Of a stretch of 64,000 nt of DNA, positions 10,059 through 19,165 are shown piece after piece. Both the position numbers and the translations under genes were made by a program. The DNA lies in contig JRUP01000022.1 of NCBI GenBank assembly GCA_000773965.1, forward strand, positions 104,439 through 168,438, written 5' to 3'. Under the pieces are notes generated by a model. It did not search any database. It saw nothing but the letters and a program-made list of their open reading frames with translations, and was not told where the DNA came from. This DNA comes from Enterobacter cancerogenus (GTDB lineage Bacteria > Pseudomonadota > Gammaproteobacteria > Enterobacterales > Enterobacteriaceae). Numbering within the stretch: position 1 is the first letter of the stretch; the number at the start of each line of letters is the position of its first letter.

Positions 10059-10793
10059 ATGAAAACCGATAAGCCGCGCTATAACCTGCGCGGTGTCGAT
10101 CTTCACGCCTTTAACGACATGGACAGCTTCCTGCACTTCTTGCTGCCGGATGGCCAGCCGCGCTGTGGCACGCTGGTGGCGATGAATGCAGAAAAGATGC
10201 TGACGCTGGAAGAGGATGCGCAACTGCGCGCACTGGTTGCTGAAGCGGAATTCAAATATCCGGATGGCATCAGCATCGTGCGCTCCTTACGTAAGAAGTA
10301 TCCGCAGTTGCAGGTGAACCGCATCGCCGGTGCCGATCTGTGGGAAGCCCTGATGGAGCGCGCGGGCCGCAGCAGCATTCCGGTATTTCTGATTGGTGGT
10401 CGTCAGGCGGTGCTGGATGAAACTTGTGACAAACTGCGTCGTCAGTGGAATGTGAACATCGTCGGCAGTCAGGATGGCTATTTTGCCCCGGCAGAGCGTG
10501 AAGCGTTGTTTGCGCGCATTGCGGCCAGCGGTGCACAGATTGTCACGGTGGCGCAGGGCTCGCCGCGTCAGGAGTTGCTGATGCGTGATTGCCGCGCGAA
10601 TTGGTCGCATGCGCTCTATATGGGCGTGGGCGGCACCTACGACGTTTTCACCGGCCACGTTGCGCGTGCACCGCGAATCTGGCAGAAATTAGGTCTGGAA
10701 TGGCTCTATCGTTTGATTCGGCAGCCATCGCGTTGGCGCCGCCAGTTAAAACTGCTGAAATATTTGCGCTATCATTGGCGTGGCGATCTCTGA
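10059..10793 (+). CDS. wecG: UDP-N-acetyl-D-mannosaminuronic acid transferase
   Basis: WecG/TagA/CpsF family (GT26) enzyme, also rffM, that transfers ManNAcA to lipid I to form lipid II of ECA. The 244 residues compare with 246 in E. coli. Family motifs are visible: NAEKM near residue 46, the YPDGISIV segment, FLIGGR, and the C-terminal [31 protein letters not shown]. It is the last gene of the ECA operon. In E. coli yifK follows; here the next feature is the tRNA operon 158 bases on, with no gene between. Confidence 0.95.
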   Translation: MKTDKPRYNLRGVDLHAFNDMDSFLHFLLPDGQPRCGTLVAMNAEKMLTLEEDAQLRALVAEAEFKYPDGISIVRSLRKKYPQLQVNRIAGADLWEALMERAGRSSIPVFLIGGRQAVLDETCDKLRRQWNVNIVGSQDGYFAPAEREALFARIAASGAQIVTVAQGSPRQELLMRDCRANWSHALYMGVGGTYDVFTGHVARAPRIWQKLGLEWLYRLIRQPSRWRRQLKLLKYLRYHWRGDL

Positions 10794-10901
10794 TATCGCC
10801 GATTTATTCAGCAATATCATCAGTGCAGGCAGCAAAACTGCATTAATAATCGACGGAATGCACAAAGCGTAATCAAACGCGTTTTTTTTATAAAAAAGCG
10901 C

Positions 10902-10930
10902 TGGACAGTATGAGGTCAAGCCCGTAGTAT
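10902..10930 (+). promoter_or_regulatory. Promoter of the argX-hisR-leuT-proM tRNA operon
   Basis: The -35 hexamer TGGACA (10902-10907) and -10 hexamer TAGTAT (10925-10930) are separated by 17 bases. A GC-rich discriminator (GCCCATCCGC) follows, as expected for stringently controlled stable-RNA promoters. Just upstream (about 10880-10898) a run of T then A residues looks like an UP element. The first tRNA starts about 20 bases after the -10. Confidence 0.75.
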
Positions 10931-10951
10931 GCCCATCCGCAACGGCGCTAC

Positions 10952-11028
<77 letters not shown>

Positions 11029-11118
11029 TTTAGTTTGTGCGCAAGAGCTTCGGTGGTTGGTTTTAACCGCGTTATGCAGTGAAAATAGTAAGCAGAGATG
11101 CTTACGCACCAGAATTAT

Positions 11119-11195
11119 GGTGGCTATAGCTCAGTTGGTAGAGCCCTGGATTGTGATTCCAGTTGTCGTGGGTTCGAGTCCCATTAGCCACCCCA
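11119..11195 (+). tRNA. hisR: tRNA-His (anticodon GTG)
   Basis: 77 bases including the extra G at -1 (11119) that histidyl-tRNA synthetase requires, opposite the discriminator C73 (11192). The acceptor GTGGCTA pairs with TAGCCAC. Anticodon GTG is at 11153-11155. CCA is encoded at 11193-11195. Second gene of the operon, 90 bases after tRNA-Arg. Confidence 0.97.
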
Positions 11196-11210
11196 AATTT
11201 TGCTGGGCAC

Positions 11211-11297
11211 GCGATGGTGGCGGAATTGGTAGACGCGCTAGCTTCAGGTGTTAGTGTTCTTACGGACGTGAGGGTTCAAGTCCCTCCCTTCGCACCA
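11211..11297 (+). tRNA. leuT: tRNA-Leu (anticodon CAG)
   Basis: 87-base class II tRNA with a long variable arm and encoded CCA. Anticodon CAG lies at 11245-11247, with stem CTAGC/GTTAG. The acceptor GCGATGG faces CCTTCGC and carries one non-canonical T-T opposition at positions 5 and 68 (bases 11215 and 11289). All other stem pairs form. Third gene of the operon, 15 bases after tRNA-His. Confidence 0.96.
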
Positions 11298-11342
11298 GGC
11301 AAAATTACGCGGTAGCGTGAAGAAATAAGATACAGAAAAAAT

Positions 11343-11419
11343 CGGCGAGTAGCGCAGCTTGGTAGCGCAACTGGTTTGGGACCAGTGGGTCGGAGGTTCG
11401 AATCCTCTCTCGCCGACCA
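11343..11419 (+). tRNA. proM: tRNA-Pro (anticodon TGG)
   Basis: 77 bases with encoded CCA. The acceptor CGGCGAG pairs with CTCGCCG. Anticodon TGG is at 11377-11379 in loop TTTGGGA, closed by ACTGG/CCAGT. T-loop TTCGAAT is standard. Last gene of the operon, followed directly by a terminator. Confidence 0.97.
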
Positions 11420-11427
11420 TATTCGAA

Positions 11428-11455
11428 AAGCCTGCTTGAAAAAGCAGGCTTTTTT
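11428..11455 (+). terminator. Rho-independent terminator of the tRNA operon
   Basis: Perfect 10-base stem AAGCCTGCTT / AAGCAGGCTT with a GAAA tetraloop, running into a T tract. It begins 8 bases after the CCA of tRNA-Pro. Confidence 0.93.
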
Positions 11456-11490
11456 CGTTTTATCTTTCCCTAAACTGATCTTATCCTTTT

Positions 11491-11575
11491 CAGCAACTCA
11501 GCAACTCAGCAACTCAGCAACTCAGCAACTCAGCAACTCAGCAACTCAGCAACTCAGCAACTCAGCAACTCAGCA
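11491..11575 (+). repeat. Octanucleotide tandem repeat, 10 perfect copies of CAGCAACT plus a partial
   Basis: Ten uninterrupted, identical copies of CAGCAACT occupy 11491-11570, followed by CAGCA. The array lies between the tRNA-operon terminator and the GlrR site of glmZ. A frame across it would encode a repetitive peptide, but I see no start or ribosome binding site that supports a gene. A perfect array of this length is expected to change copy number by replication slippage. Confidence 0.95.
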
Positions 11576-11687
11576 TCCCGGCTTTTCAACACCATCCGGC
11601 TTCTTAAATTACGCCACCGGCTGTTGTCGCCATAATGAGACTCACAACTCATTGATTTAAAAGAGGCTGACAATTCCTTGCATTGGT

Positions 11688-11705
11688 TGTCGTTGATAGG
11701 AGACA
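11688..11705 (+). promoter_or_regulatory. GlrR (QseF) activator site upstream of glmZ
   Basis: TGTC-N10-GACA, the exact GlrR consensus, ending about 105 bases before the sigma-54 element of glmZ. That is a normal distance for a sigma-54 enhancer. A weaker half-matching copy (TGTG-N10-GCAC) lies at 11723-11740. GlrR is known to activate glmY, and in many Enterobacterales glmZ, through such sites. Confidence 0.72.
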
Positions 11706-11803
11706 GTTATTAAAGGGAGTGTTGTGAAATAACGACGCACTTTTCAGCCTGAAGTGAGGCCGCACGGTTATCTTGCTGATTTAAAATAACTTATCTCTGA
11801 ATC

Positions 11804-11835
11804 TGCAATTCTGGCACGGCTTATGCAATAATAAT
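11804..11835 (+). promoter_or_regulatory. Overlapping sigma-54 and sigma-70 promoter elements of glmZ
   Basis: The sequence TGGCACGGCTTATGCA (11812-11827) matches the sigma-54 consensus TGGCACG-N4-TTGCA except that TTGC reads ATGC. The GG and GC dinucleotides keep the normal spacing and lie about 25 and 13 bases before the sRNA start. The AT-rich AATAAT at 11827-11832 sits where a sigma-70 -10 element would be; its -35 is weak. Confidence 0.65.
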
Positions 11836-11838
11836 CCT

Positions 11839-12038
11839 GTAGATGCTCATTCCACCTCTTATGTTTGCTGATGCTACATAAACCTGGGAATGATGCAGAG
11901 CCCCTTACGGTATCCGTTGTCCAGCCTGGCAGTTATTGCGCACGCTTTACTGCAGTAAGAAGGACATTACGTTGAGTCGGATACCATCAGTTGTCTGAAC
12001 GACCTGATCTTACACCTGCTTATGGCAGGTGTTTTTTT
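11839..12038 (+). ncRNA. glmZ: GlmZ small regulatory RNA
   Basis: About 200 bases that match E. coli GlmZ at the start (GTAGATGCTCATTCCA-like 5' end with CTCTTATGTT), in the central GGAATGATGCAGAGCC segment, around the processing/pairing region (ACATTACGTTGAGT), and at the 3' terminator. The terminator pairs ACACCTGC with GCAGGTGT and ends in seven T. GlmZ base-pairs with glmS mRNA with Hfq help to raise glucosamine-6-phosphate synthase, and is cut by RNase E guided by RapZ. Its place just before hemY is the E. coli location. No protein gene lies between 11420 and 12124. Confidence 0.9.
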
Positions 12039-12074
12039 ATCTGCGATTTACCCTCACGCCGCTACTCTTCAGGC

Positions 12075-12099
12075 AAAAAAAAGCCGGGACAAGCCCGGC
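12075..12099 (-). terminator. Terminator after hemY
   Basis: Read on the minus strand: GCCGGG, a 5-base loop, CCCGGC, then eight T. It lies about 25 bases beyond the hemY stop and closes the hemCDXY operon, facing the glmZ terminator. Confidence 0.9.
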
Positions 12100-12124
12100 G
12101 TGCACAAAAGTAACAATCGTTAAA

Positions 12125-13321
12125 TCAAGCGTTTGGATTGGTTTTTAAGGTAAGAAGCAGACCTTCACGGCGCATTTGAGCAGCGTCCTCGGGGCGATGC
12201 ACGCGATCATAGACATCGGCCAACCAGGCATAATCAAAAGCATCAGGGCGTTGTGCCAGTGCCTGCTGGAAAGCTTCAGCGGCCTGTTGCCACTCACCGT
12301 GGCGCATCAGCATCTGGCCCAAGGTGCTGTGCAGCAGCGGCGTTGCGCCATGTTGTTTGATTTGCTGGCGCAGCGCTTTCTCCAGCGATTGCGGATCGCC
12401 ACTTTTAATGCGTGGCATTAACAGCACCAGGCGATCGTCATACTGGCGCTTCAATCCTTCCAGCACGATGCTTTGTGCGGTATCCGGGTCATCACACTCA
12501 ATCAGATGTTCCGCCATCGCCACCTGCAGCGCCGTCTCCTGACGCGTTTTACGGCTCTGGTTTTGCCACCACTTCTTCAGGCCTTCGCTGCCTTGATCGG
12601 CCATGGCCTGATTCATCATGCCTAGCCAGGCTTGCTGTTGCAGCGCCTCACGATGGGCTTCATCGTTAACCTGAGATTTCTGCATGGAGGGCAGAATATC
12701 CAGCAACGCGCCCCATGCGCCAGTGCGAATATAAGCCTGTTCAGCCAGACGCAGCACTTCCGGATGGCGCGGTGCGACTTCCAGCAATCGGTCAATGCCA
12801 TGACGGGCGGCGTGATCTTCATTACGTGCCAGCTGCAGGCGTACGCGAGTGATTTCAACCGGAATGGTGTCATTCTCGGACAGCTCAGACGCACGTTCCA
12901 GATGTTGATTGGCACGCACTTCGTCACCACGCTGCTGCGCCGCTTCGGCTGCCAGCAGATAGTTAGCCACCGGCTGATCGGCGTGATCGGCATTCTTCGA
13001 CAGCAGTTTTTCAACCTGCTTGTAATCACCTTCCGCCAGCTTCATCAGCGCGCTTTGTGTGTGACGCTGCGCGCTGCGGCGTTTACGTCCAGTGAACCAA
13101 CCACGCGTGCGTGCACCGGTGCGGAATACGCGGCGTAAAATCCATTCAATGAACAGAATCACCAGCAGACTGAGAATCAGGATGATTGCCAGTCCCGTGA
13201 CGCTGGTTTCCACGTTCCAGTTATCGGTCTGAATCAGCACGTAGCCCTGGTGGCCAGCAATCATCGGCCCCAATACCACGCCTGCGATCAGCAGCAGGAA
13301 AAGCACCAATACTTTCAGCAT
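12125..13321 (-). CDS. hemY: Haem operon inner-membrane TPR protein HemY
   Basis: Inner-membrane protein encoded with the uroporphyrinogen genes; its exact task in haem metabolism is not settled. The 398 residues show two N-terminal membrane segments (about residues 3-20 and 40-62) and a basic stretch RTGARTRGWFTGRKRRSAQR. A long helical domain of TPR type follows, including a C-terminal motif run LGQMLMRHGEWQQAAEAFQQALAQRP. It starts 2 bases after the hemX stop. It should not be confused with the Bacillus protoporphyrinogen oxidase also called HemY. Confidence 0.93.
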   Translation of the reverse strand: MLKVLVLFLLLIAGVVLGPMIAGHQGYVLIQTDNWNVETSVTGLAIILILSLLVILFIEWILRRVFRTGARTRGWFTGRKRRSAQRHTQSALMKLAEGDYKQVEKLLSKNADHADQPVANYLLAAEAAQQRGDEVRANQHLERASELSENDTIPVEITRVRLQLARNEDHAARHGIDRLLEVAPRHPEVLRLAEQAYIRTGAWGALLDILPSMQKSQVNDEAHREALQQQAWLGMMNQAMADQGSEGLKKWWQNQSRKTRQETALQVAMAEHLIECDDPDTAQSIVLEGLKRQYDDRLVLLMPRIKSGDPQSLEKALRQQIKQHGATPLLHSTLGQMLMRHGEWQQAAEAFQQALAQRPDAFDYAWLADVYDRVHRPEDAAQMRREGLLLTLKTNPNA

Positions 13322-13323
13322 GC

Positions 13324-14454
13324 TTAGCCTCCCTGTTGATCAGCCGGAACCGATGGCTGCGCCAGCAGGTTGCGCACGCGCGTCTGCATCAATTTTTCCA
13401 ACAGTGCCTGACTTTCCAGCGTATCCGGCACATCCATTGAGATGTTTTGCTGACTCAGTTCATCCAGTTGTGCGAGGAAAGCTTTGGTGGCAGCGTCATT
13501 AGTGTCGTACCAGGCGCGCACCCAGGTCGAGACCGCATCAATCGACTGTTTGTAGATTTCATCCTGATGACGTGGCACAGCCTGGGCGGCAATCAGCAGA
13601 CGTGAACGAATGTTTTCACGCAGGTAAACGTCCTGATTTGGTGCCAGTAGCGGCTGTGCGGTGTTATCACGGCGGCGGATGGTAATGAAATCATCCATAA
13701 AGTTATGCCAGCTCTTCACCAGGTTTTGACGCCATTCATGCAGCGAGCTGGAAAGCTCTCCGCCATCGGCATCCATCGGTGAATCATCACTGTCATTGTC
13801 AGCCAGACGCAGATTATCGACGCCGTTCGACAGCTGATTGAGTTTGAGGATGATGCCATCGTAATCGACCTGGCTCACCGTTGAGAGTGAACTGATATCC
13901 TGCGTCAGCGCACGACGCACATTCATCACGCTCGGGTCATTCATATCGGCCAGGCTGGTATCGGCGCTTTTCAGCAGTGCGGCTGCTGTGGTGACATCCT
14001 GATCGCTCCACAGTTTGCGGCCGGCCAGTTTTACGAGGTAATCCGCCTGTGCCAGCAGCCAGGTGCGGGTGTCATTGCCGGAGATCGTCGCGACTTTATC
14101 GCGCAGGGTTTCCAGCTCTTTGGCGCTGTTGTCCTGCTGCGTCCGCGCTTCCTGCAACGCTGTGTTAGCGGTATCCAGTTGTTGCGTCAGCTGTTGTTTG
14201 TCGCTGCCCAGTTGCTGCTGCAGGGCGCTCAGCTGTTCACTCAGGTTCTGGTTTGTCTGAGCCTGTAAATCGGCCTGATGTTTCCCATTGAGGTAAAGTC
14301 CCGCGCCAATCGCCAGCGCAATCACAATCGCCACCGCACTCAGTACTTTGCCATCGCTTTTTTTATCGCGAGGCTTTTTACCGTCTGGCGTGGGGGAAGT
14401 GTCCGCAGGGGTGGTTTCTTCAACCATGGCGGAGGAGGCTTTTTGTTCCGTCAT
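13324..14454 (-). CDS. hemX: Putative uroporphyrinogen-operon protein HemX
   Basis: Single-pass inner-membrane protein of the HemX family, co-transcribed with hemD and hemY. The 376 residues (about 393 in E. coli) hold an acidic/proline N-terminus, a lysine-rich [13 protein letters not shown] stretch, one membrane segment near residues 37-56, and a glutamine-rich coiled coil at about 62-120. A periplasmic domain follows with [19 protein letters not shown]. The old label uroporphyrin-III C-methyltransferase is not supported: no methyltransferase motif is visible. Confidence 0.92.
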   Translation of the reverse strand: MTEQKASSAMVEETTPADTSPTPDGKKPRDKKSDGKVLSAVAIVIALAIGAGLYLNGKHQADLQAQTNQNLSEQLSALQQQLGSDKQQLTQQLDTANTALQEARTQQDNSAKELETLRDKVATISGNDTRTWLLAQADYLVKLAGRKLWSDQDVTTAAALLKSADTSLADMNDPSVMNVRRALTQDISSLSTVSQVDYDGIILKLNQLSNGVDNLRLADNDSDDSPMDADGGELSSSLHEWRQNLVKSWHNFMDDFITIRRRDNTAQPLLAPNQDVYLRENIRSRLLIAAQAVPRHQDEIYKQSIDAVSTWVRAWYDTNDAATKAFLAQLDELSQQNISMDVPDTLESQALLEKLMQTRVRNLLAQPSVPADQQGG

Positions 14455-14477
14455 TATGGCTCATCCCATTGTTAAGT

Positions 14478-15218
14478 TCAGCGTAACGCGCGCAGCAGCG
14501 CATCGTTATCAGCACCATCGGCTACCTCAATATCCTGCCAGCCTAATTCGGCGGCCTGAGTAGCCAAACGTTCACTGACGACCACCAGTCGACAGTGCAA
14601 TAACCATTCCCGACGATCGATCGGCGGAAACAGTGCAAACAGTTGTTGTAACATCTCACCGCTGGTGACCACCAGCGTGGTAATTCCGCGATCGCGCCAG
14701 CGACGGCCTTCAATCGCGCCCTCATAATACTTTTCACACCGTTGATAGCACTCGCAGTATTCCACCTCGGCGCCGCGTTCCAGCAGGGTTTCTGCCAATA
14801 ACTCACGGCCTGGACTGCCGCGCAAAATCAGCGCACGCTTGCCTTTTACCTGCTGCAGACGGTTGAGCCGCACTAACTCTTCGCTGGTCTCCCGCGCATG
14901 AGGATAGTCTACTTTCAGATGACTGACGGTATGCAGTGCCAGCGCGGTGCTGCGCCCTATAGCATAGTAGTCGAGTGTTTCGGGCCAGGTGAGGGCACTC
15001 TGCTGTAGCGCTGGATGGGCAAACAGCACCACCTGCTGCGACAGCAGAAACACCAGATCACCCGGCCGTAAAGCCGCCAGTTTTTGCGGCAATTGTTGCA
15101 GATCGCGACCCGGCGTGAATTCAATCAGCGGTAGAGTCCACGCCAGTTTTCCCTGGGTTCGCAGACGCGAAACCAGTTCACTGGCAGCGGGCTCCGGGCG
15201 GGTCACGAGAATGGTCAT
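14478..15218 (-). CDS. hemD: Uroporphyrinogen-III synthase
   Basis: Cytosolic enzyme that closes and rearranges hydroxymethylbilane to uroporphyrinogen III, the branch point to haem, sirohaem and cobalamin. The 246 residues equal the E. coli length. The two-lobed family start [19 protein letters not shown] is present, with the FLLSQQVV segment and the late [15 protein letters not shown] motif. The start overlaps the hemC stop by 4 bases, so the two steps are probably translationally coupled. Confidence 0.94.
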   Translation of the reverse strand: MTILVTRPEPAASELVSRLRTQGKLAWTLPLIEFTPGRDLQQLPQKLAALRPGDLVFLLSQQVVLFAHPALQQSALTWPETLDYYAIGRSTALALHTVSHLKVDYPHARETSEELVRLNRLQQVKGKRALILRGSPGRELLAETLLERGAEVEYCECYQRCEKYYEGAIEGRRWRDRGITTLVVTSGEMLQQLFALFPPIDRREWLLHCRLVVVSERLATQAAELGWQDIEVADGADNDALLRALR

Positions 15219-16156
15219 GCGGGCGTTTGCCCCTGATAAACGTCGCGCAGGATGTCACGGGCGCCGCTATCCAGCAGCTCTTCCGCCAGGGAAATTCCCA
15301 TCTGCACCGCGTTTTCGCGCGGCCCACGGCGTTCACCTACCACCATTTGCTGGCCATCCGGTGAGCCGACTAAGCCACGCAGCCATAGCTGATTATCTTC
15401 CAGCACGGCAAAGCTGCCGATCGGTACCTGACAACCGCCTTCGAGGCGTGTGTTCATCGCGCGTTCAGCGCGCACACAAACATCGGTGTCGGCGTGATTC
15501 AGCGCCTGCAATAATGTAATCAGTTCGTGATCATCAAGGCGACATTCAATACCGACGGCGCCCTGGCCCACAGCGGGCAGCGAGATTTCAGCGGGCATCG
15601 CCTGACGAATGCGGTCGTCGAGGTTCAAGCGCTTCAGGCCTGCCGCGGCCAGAATAATGGCGTCATATTCTCCGGCATCCAGCTTACCCAAACGGGTGCC
15701 CACGTTCCCGCGTAACGAACGGATGATCAGATCGGGACGACGCGCGCTGAGCTGACACTGACGACGCAGACTGGACGTCCCCACAATCGCGCCCTGTGGC
15801 AGTTCATCAATGCTGTTATAAAGGTTGGAAACGAAGGCATCACGCGGGTCTTCACGCTCGCAGATGGTGACGAGGCCCAGCCCTTCCGGGAAATCCACCG
15901 GCACATCCTTCATGGAGTGCACCGCAAGATCGGCACGGTTTTCCAGCATTGCCAGTTCAAGCTCTTTGACAAACAGGCCTTTTCCACCGACTTTAGCCAG
16001 CGGCGTATCGAGAATGATGTCGCCTTTGGTGACCATGGGCACCAGCTCAACCTGCACGCCCGGATGTGCTGCCATCAGGCGCTGTTGGACATATTGTGCC
16101 TGCCATAAAGCAAGGGGACTTTGTCTGGTAGCAATTCTGAAAATTTTGTTTAACAT
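15215..16156 (-). CDS. hemC: Hydroxymethylbilane synthase (porphobilinogen deaminase)
   Basis: Joins four porphobilinogen molecules into hydroxymethylbilane. I use the ATG at 16156 ([18 protein letters not shown]), which gives 313 residues, exactly the E. coli length. An in-frame ATG 12 bases upstream would add MVNS, and neither start has a strong ribosome binding site. Cys242 in [11 protein letters not shown] is the attachment point for the dipyrromethane cofactor. The arginine-rich SSLRRQCQL and [10 protein letters not shown] motifs bind substrate. First gene of hemCDXY, divergent from cyaA. Confidence 0.95.
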   Translation of the reverse strand: MLNKIFRIATRQSPLALWQAQYVQQRLMAAHPGVQVELVPMVTKGDIILDTPLAKVGGKGLFVKELELAMLENRADLAVHSMKDVPVDFPEGLGLVTICEREDPRDAFVSNLYNSIDELPQGAIVGTSSLRRQCQLSARRPDLIIRSLRGNVGTRLGKLDAGEYDAIILAAAGLKRLNLDDRIRQAMPAEISLPAVGQGAVGIECRLDDHELITLLQALNHADTDVCVRAERAMNTRLEGGCQVPIGSFAVLEDNQLWLRGLVGSPDGQQMVVGERRGPRENAVQMGISLAEELLDSGARDILRDVYQGQTPA

Positions 16157-16189
16157 GCTGTTAACCATTTTGATCGTTCATCGATTATC

Positions 16190-16204
16190 CTATCATTGAT
16201 AGGG
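16190..16204. repeat. 15-base perfect palindrome between hemC and cyaA
   Basis: CCTATCA-T-TGATAGG, 33 bases upstream of the hemC start. It could be an operator or part of the hemC promoter; I know no regulator with this site. The remaining hemC-cyaA gap (16157-16468) holds this palindrome, a short ACGCA/TGCGT hairpin at about 16252-16265 and the CRP site below. Confidence 0.6.
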
Positions 16205-16360
16205 GAATGCTGTCAGTTTCAACGGATTGAAAAGGCCTCGATGTCAGTTGTTACGCATTATTGCGTCATTATCTGACGTCTAAGTCCGAAAAAGCAGGGC
16301 TACATGGGGAACGTGCTAAACTGTCATGTAGCGCAACTTTCTTTACGGTCAATCCTCCAG

Positions 16361-16380
16361 GTGTTAGATTGATCACGTTT
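16361..16380 (+). promoter_or_regulatory. CRP-cAMP site in the cyaA promoter region
   Basis: GTGTTAGATTGATCACGTTT is nearly identical to the CRP site at the major promoter of E. coli cyaA (core TGTTA-N6-TCACG). There CRP-cAMP binding represses the adenylate cyclase gene as feedback. It is about 90 bases before the UUG start. Confidence 0.75.
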
Positions 16381-16468
16381 CCAGCAATAATTTGCCCAAC
16401 ATCTTTATTATTAAGCGGCAGGTTTTGGAAACAGGGTGCTTAACACTGGGACAATCAGGCGAAACGTC

Positions 16469-19030
16469 TTGTACCTCTACATTGAGACACTGAAACAGAG
16501 ACTGGATGCAATTAACCAGCTGCGCGTTGATCGCGCACTGGCTGCTATGGGACCTGCCTTCCAGCAAGTCTACAGTCTGCTGCCAACATTACTGCACTAT
16601 CATCACCCGCTGATGCCGGGCTACCTTGACGGTAGCGTTCCCCACGGCGTCAGCTTCTTCACGCCTGATGAAAACCAACAGCATTTGTTGCAACAGTTGG
16701 CAGGCGATCAGTCTCTGGATCTCAGCACTGCGGTCAAAGGTGAACGTCCGATTACCGGCATTTACTCGATGGGCAGTACCTCGTCTGTCGGTCAGAACAG
16801 CGTGTCCGATCTCGACATCTGGGTGTGTCATCAATCCTGGCTGGATAATGAAGAGCGCCTCAATCTGCAGCGCAAGTGTACCCTGTTGCAGAAATGGTGT
16901 GTGTCGATGGGTGTGGAAGTCAGTTTCTTCCTGATCGACGAGAATCGTTTCCGCCACAATGAGAGCGGCAGCCTCGGTGGTGAAGACTGCGGTTCTACCC
17001 AACATATTTTGCTGCTGGATGAGTTCTACCGTACCGCTGTGCGTATGGCGGGTAAACGCATCCTGTGGAACATGGTGCCCGGCGAAGAAGAGCACCATTA
17101 CGACGATTACGTGATGTCACTCTATTCTCAAGGCGTGTTGACGCCGAATGAGTGGCTGGATCTCGGCGGTCTCGGCACGCTGTCAGCCGAAGAATACTTC
17201 GGCGCCAGCTTGTGGCAGCTGTATAAAAGCATCGATTCACCTTACAAAGCGGTGCTGAAAACCCTGTTGCTAGAAGCGTACAGCTGGGAATACCCGAACA
17301 CGCAACTGCTGGCGATGGATATCAAACAGCGCCTGCACGATGGCGAAATCGTCTGCTTCGGTCTCGACCCTTATTGCATGATGCTGGAACGCGTGACGCG
17401 CTATCTGACCAGCGTCGATGACATGGCGCGCCTCGATTTAGTGCGCCGATGTTTCTATTTAAAAGTGTGTGAAAAGCTCTCAAGCGACGATCACCACCAT
17501 CATCGCTCAGGCTGGCGTCGCGAGATTCTGTCGCAGCTGGTGAAAGAGTGGGGTTGGGATGAAGAGAAACTTGCGGTGCTGGATAACCGTGCCCAGTGGA
17601 AAATCGAACGTGTGCGTGAAGCGCATAACGAGCTGCTGGATGCGATGATGCAGAGTTATCGCAACCTGATCCGTTTTGCCCGTCGTAACAATTTAAGCGT
17701 CAGTGCCAGCCCGCAAGATATCGGCGTGCTGACGCGTAAACTGTATGCTGCGTTTGAAGCGCTGCCGGGCAAAGTGACGCTGGTGAACCCGCAGATTTCG
17801 CCTGACCTGTCGGAAGATAATCTGACCTTTATTCATGTGCCGGAAGGCCGCGCCAATCGCGCGGGCTGGTATCTTTACAACCAGTCGCCGGACATGAGTT
17901 CGATCATCAGCCATCAGCCGCTGGAATATAACCGCTACCTGAACAAGTTAGTGGCGTGGGCGTGGTTCAACGGCTTGCTGACCAGCAAAACGCGTTTGCA
18001 TATGAAGGGCAACGAATTCTGCGATCTGCCGCGTTTGCAGGAGTTGGTCAACGATGTGTCGAGTCACTTCCCGCTGCGCGTGCCTGCGCCGACGCCAAAA
18101 GCGTTGTACAGCCCGTGCGAAATCCGTCATCTGGCGATTATCGTTAACCTCGAACACGATCCGACCTCCGCCTTCCGCAATCAGGTGGTGCACTTTGATT
18201 TCCGCAAGCTGGATGTGTTCAGCTTCGGCCAGCAGCAACAGTGCCTGATTGGTAGCATTGATCTGCTGTACCGTAACTCATGGAATGAAGTGCGTACGCT
18301 GCACTTCAGCGGTGAGCAGGCGATGATCGAAGCGCTGAAAACCATTCTCGGCAAAATGCATCAGGATGCCGCACCGCCGGATACGGTGGAAGTGTTCTGC
18401 TACAGCCAGCATCTGCGCGGTTTAATTCGTACCCGCGTACAGCAGCTGGTGTCTGAGTGTATTGAGCTACGCCTGTCGAGTACCCGTCAGGAGCCAGGCC
18501 GCTTTAAAGCGCTGCGCATGGCGGGCCAGACGTGGGGCTTGTTCTTCGAGCGCATGAGCGTCTCGGTGCAGAAACTGGAAAATGCGGTGGAGTTCTACGG
18601 CGCGATTTCCAACAACAAGCTGCACGGTTTGTCGATCAAAGTGGAATCGAATCAGACGCCATTGCCGCCGGTGGTGAACGGCTATGCCAGCGAAGGTATC
18701 ATTCAGTTCTTCTTCGAAGACACCAATGACGATCGCGGTTTCAACATTTATATCCTCGACGAAACCAATCGCGTTGAGGTTTATCACCATTGCGAAGGCA
18801 GTAAAGAAGAGCTGGTGCGTGACGTGAGCCGTTTTTACTCCTCGTCGCATGACCGTTTCACCTATGGCTCCAGCTTTATCAACTTCAACCTGCCGCAGTT
18901 CTACCAGATTGTGCACGCGGGCGATCGCTTCCAGGTGATTCCATTCCGCAGCCAGACGCTGACACAGCTCTGTGCGACGCAGCCCGATAACGACAACGGC
19001 GATTTCCAGCCGCGCTACCAAATGCACTGA
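16469..19030 (+). CDS. cyaA: Class I adenylate cyclase
   Basis: Makes cAMP from ATP; activity is controlled by EIIA-Glc. I set the start at the TTG at 16469, giving [19 protein letters not shown] and 853 residues (848 in E. coli). The rare UUG start is conserved in E. coli, where it limits synthesis. An upstream in-frame ATG adds unconserved sequence. The N-terminal catalytic domain has the nucleotidyltransferase signature [20 protein letters not shown] near residues 100-120. The C-terminal half is the regulatory region. The gene is divergent from hemC and stands alone. cyaY, normally just downstream, is absent. Confidence 0.96.
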   Translation: MYLYIETLKQRLDAINQLRVDRALAAMGPAFQQVYSLLPTLLHYHHPLMPGYLDGSVPHGVSFFTPDENQQHLLQQLAGDQSLDLSTAVKGERPITGIYSMGSTSSVGQNSVSDLDIWVCHQSWLDNEERLNLQRKCTLLQKWCVSMGVEVSFFLIDENRFRHNESGSLGGEDCGSTQHILLLDEFYRTAVRMAGKRILWNMVPGEEEHHYDDYVMSLYSQGVLTPNEWLDLGGLGTLSAEEYFGASLWQLYKSIDSPYKAVLKTLLLEAYSWEYPNTQLLAMDIKQRLHDGEIVCFGLDPYCMMLERVTRYLTSVDDMARLDLVRRCFYLKVCEKLSSDDHHHHRSGWRREILSQLVKEWGWDEEKLAVLDNRAQWKIERVREAHNELLDAMMQSYRNLIRFARRNNLSVSASPQDIGVLTRKLYAAFEALPGKVTLVNPQISPDLSEDNLTFIHVPEGRANRAGWYLYNQSPDMSSIISHQPLEYNRYLNKLVAWAWFNGLLTSKTRLHMKGNEFCDLPRLQELVNDVSSHFPLRVPAPTPKALYSPCEIRHLAIIVNLEHDPTSAFRNQVVHFDFRKLDVFSFGQQQQCLIGSIDLLYRNSWNEVRTLHFSGEQAMIEALKTILGKMHQDAAPPDTVEVFCYSQHLRGLIRTRVQQLVSECIELRLSSTRQEPGRFKALRMAGQTWGLFFERMSVSVQKLENAVEFYGAISNNKLHGLSIKVESNQTPLPPVVNGYASEGIIQFFFEDTNDDRGFNIYILDETNRVEVYHHCEGSKEELVRDVSRFYSSSHDRFTYGSSFINFNLPQFYQIVHAGDRFQVIPFRSQTLTQLCATQPDNDNGDFQPRYQMH

Positions 19031-19066
19031 TCCCGCCTGCGTTCGCGCGGTGGGATTGGCTTTTCC
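19030..19066 (+). terminator. Probable terminator after cyaA
   Basis: ATCCCGCC pairs with GGTGGGAT (one wobble) around an inner GCG/CGC step, followed by a short TTTT tract. It overlaps the last base of the cyaA stop codon. Confidence 0.6.
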
Positions 19067-19165
19067 TCTGACATGCGCCCGGATTTGCGGGTATTTCCTG
19101 TTGCTTTTACAACGTCAACTGCGATGATAAGCAGCCAAGGCTTAAGGACAGGAAGAGCAGACAGA

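Noticed and set aside
10794-10901. Possible terminator from the T and A runs after wecG
   Set aside because: The T run followed by an A run fits an UP element for the tRNA promoter as well as a stem, and no GC-rich hairpin precedes it; not called.
11376-11660. Frame translating the octamer array as a repetitive Ser/Ala/Gln/Leu peptide
   Set aside because: It begins inside tRNA-Pro, crosses a terminator and has no ribosome binding site; the array is better described as non-coding repeat.
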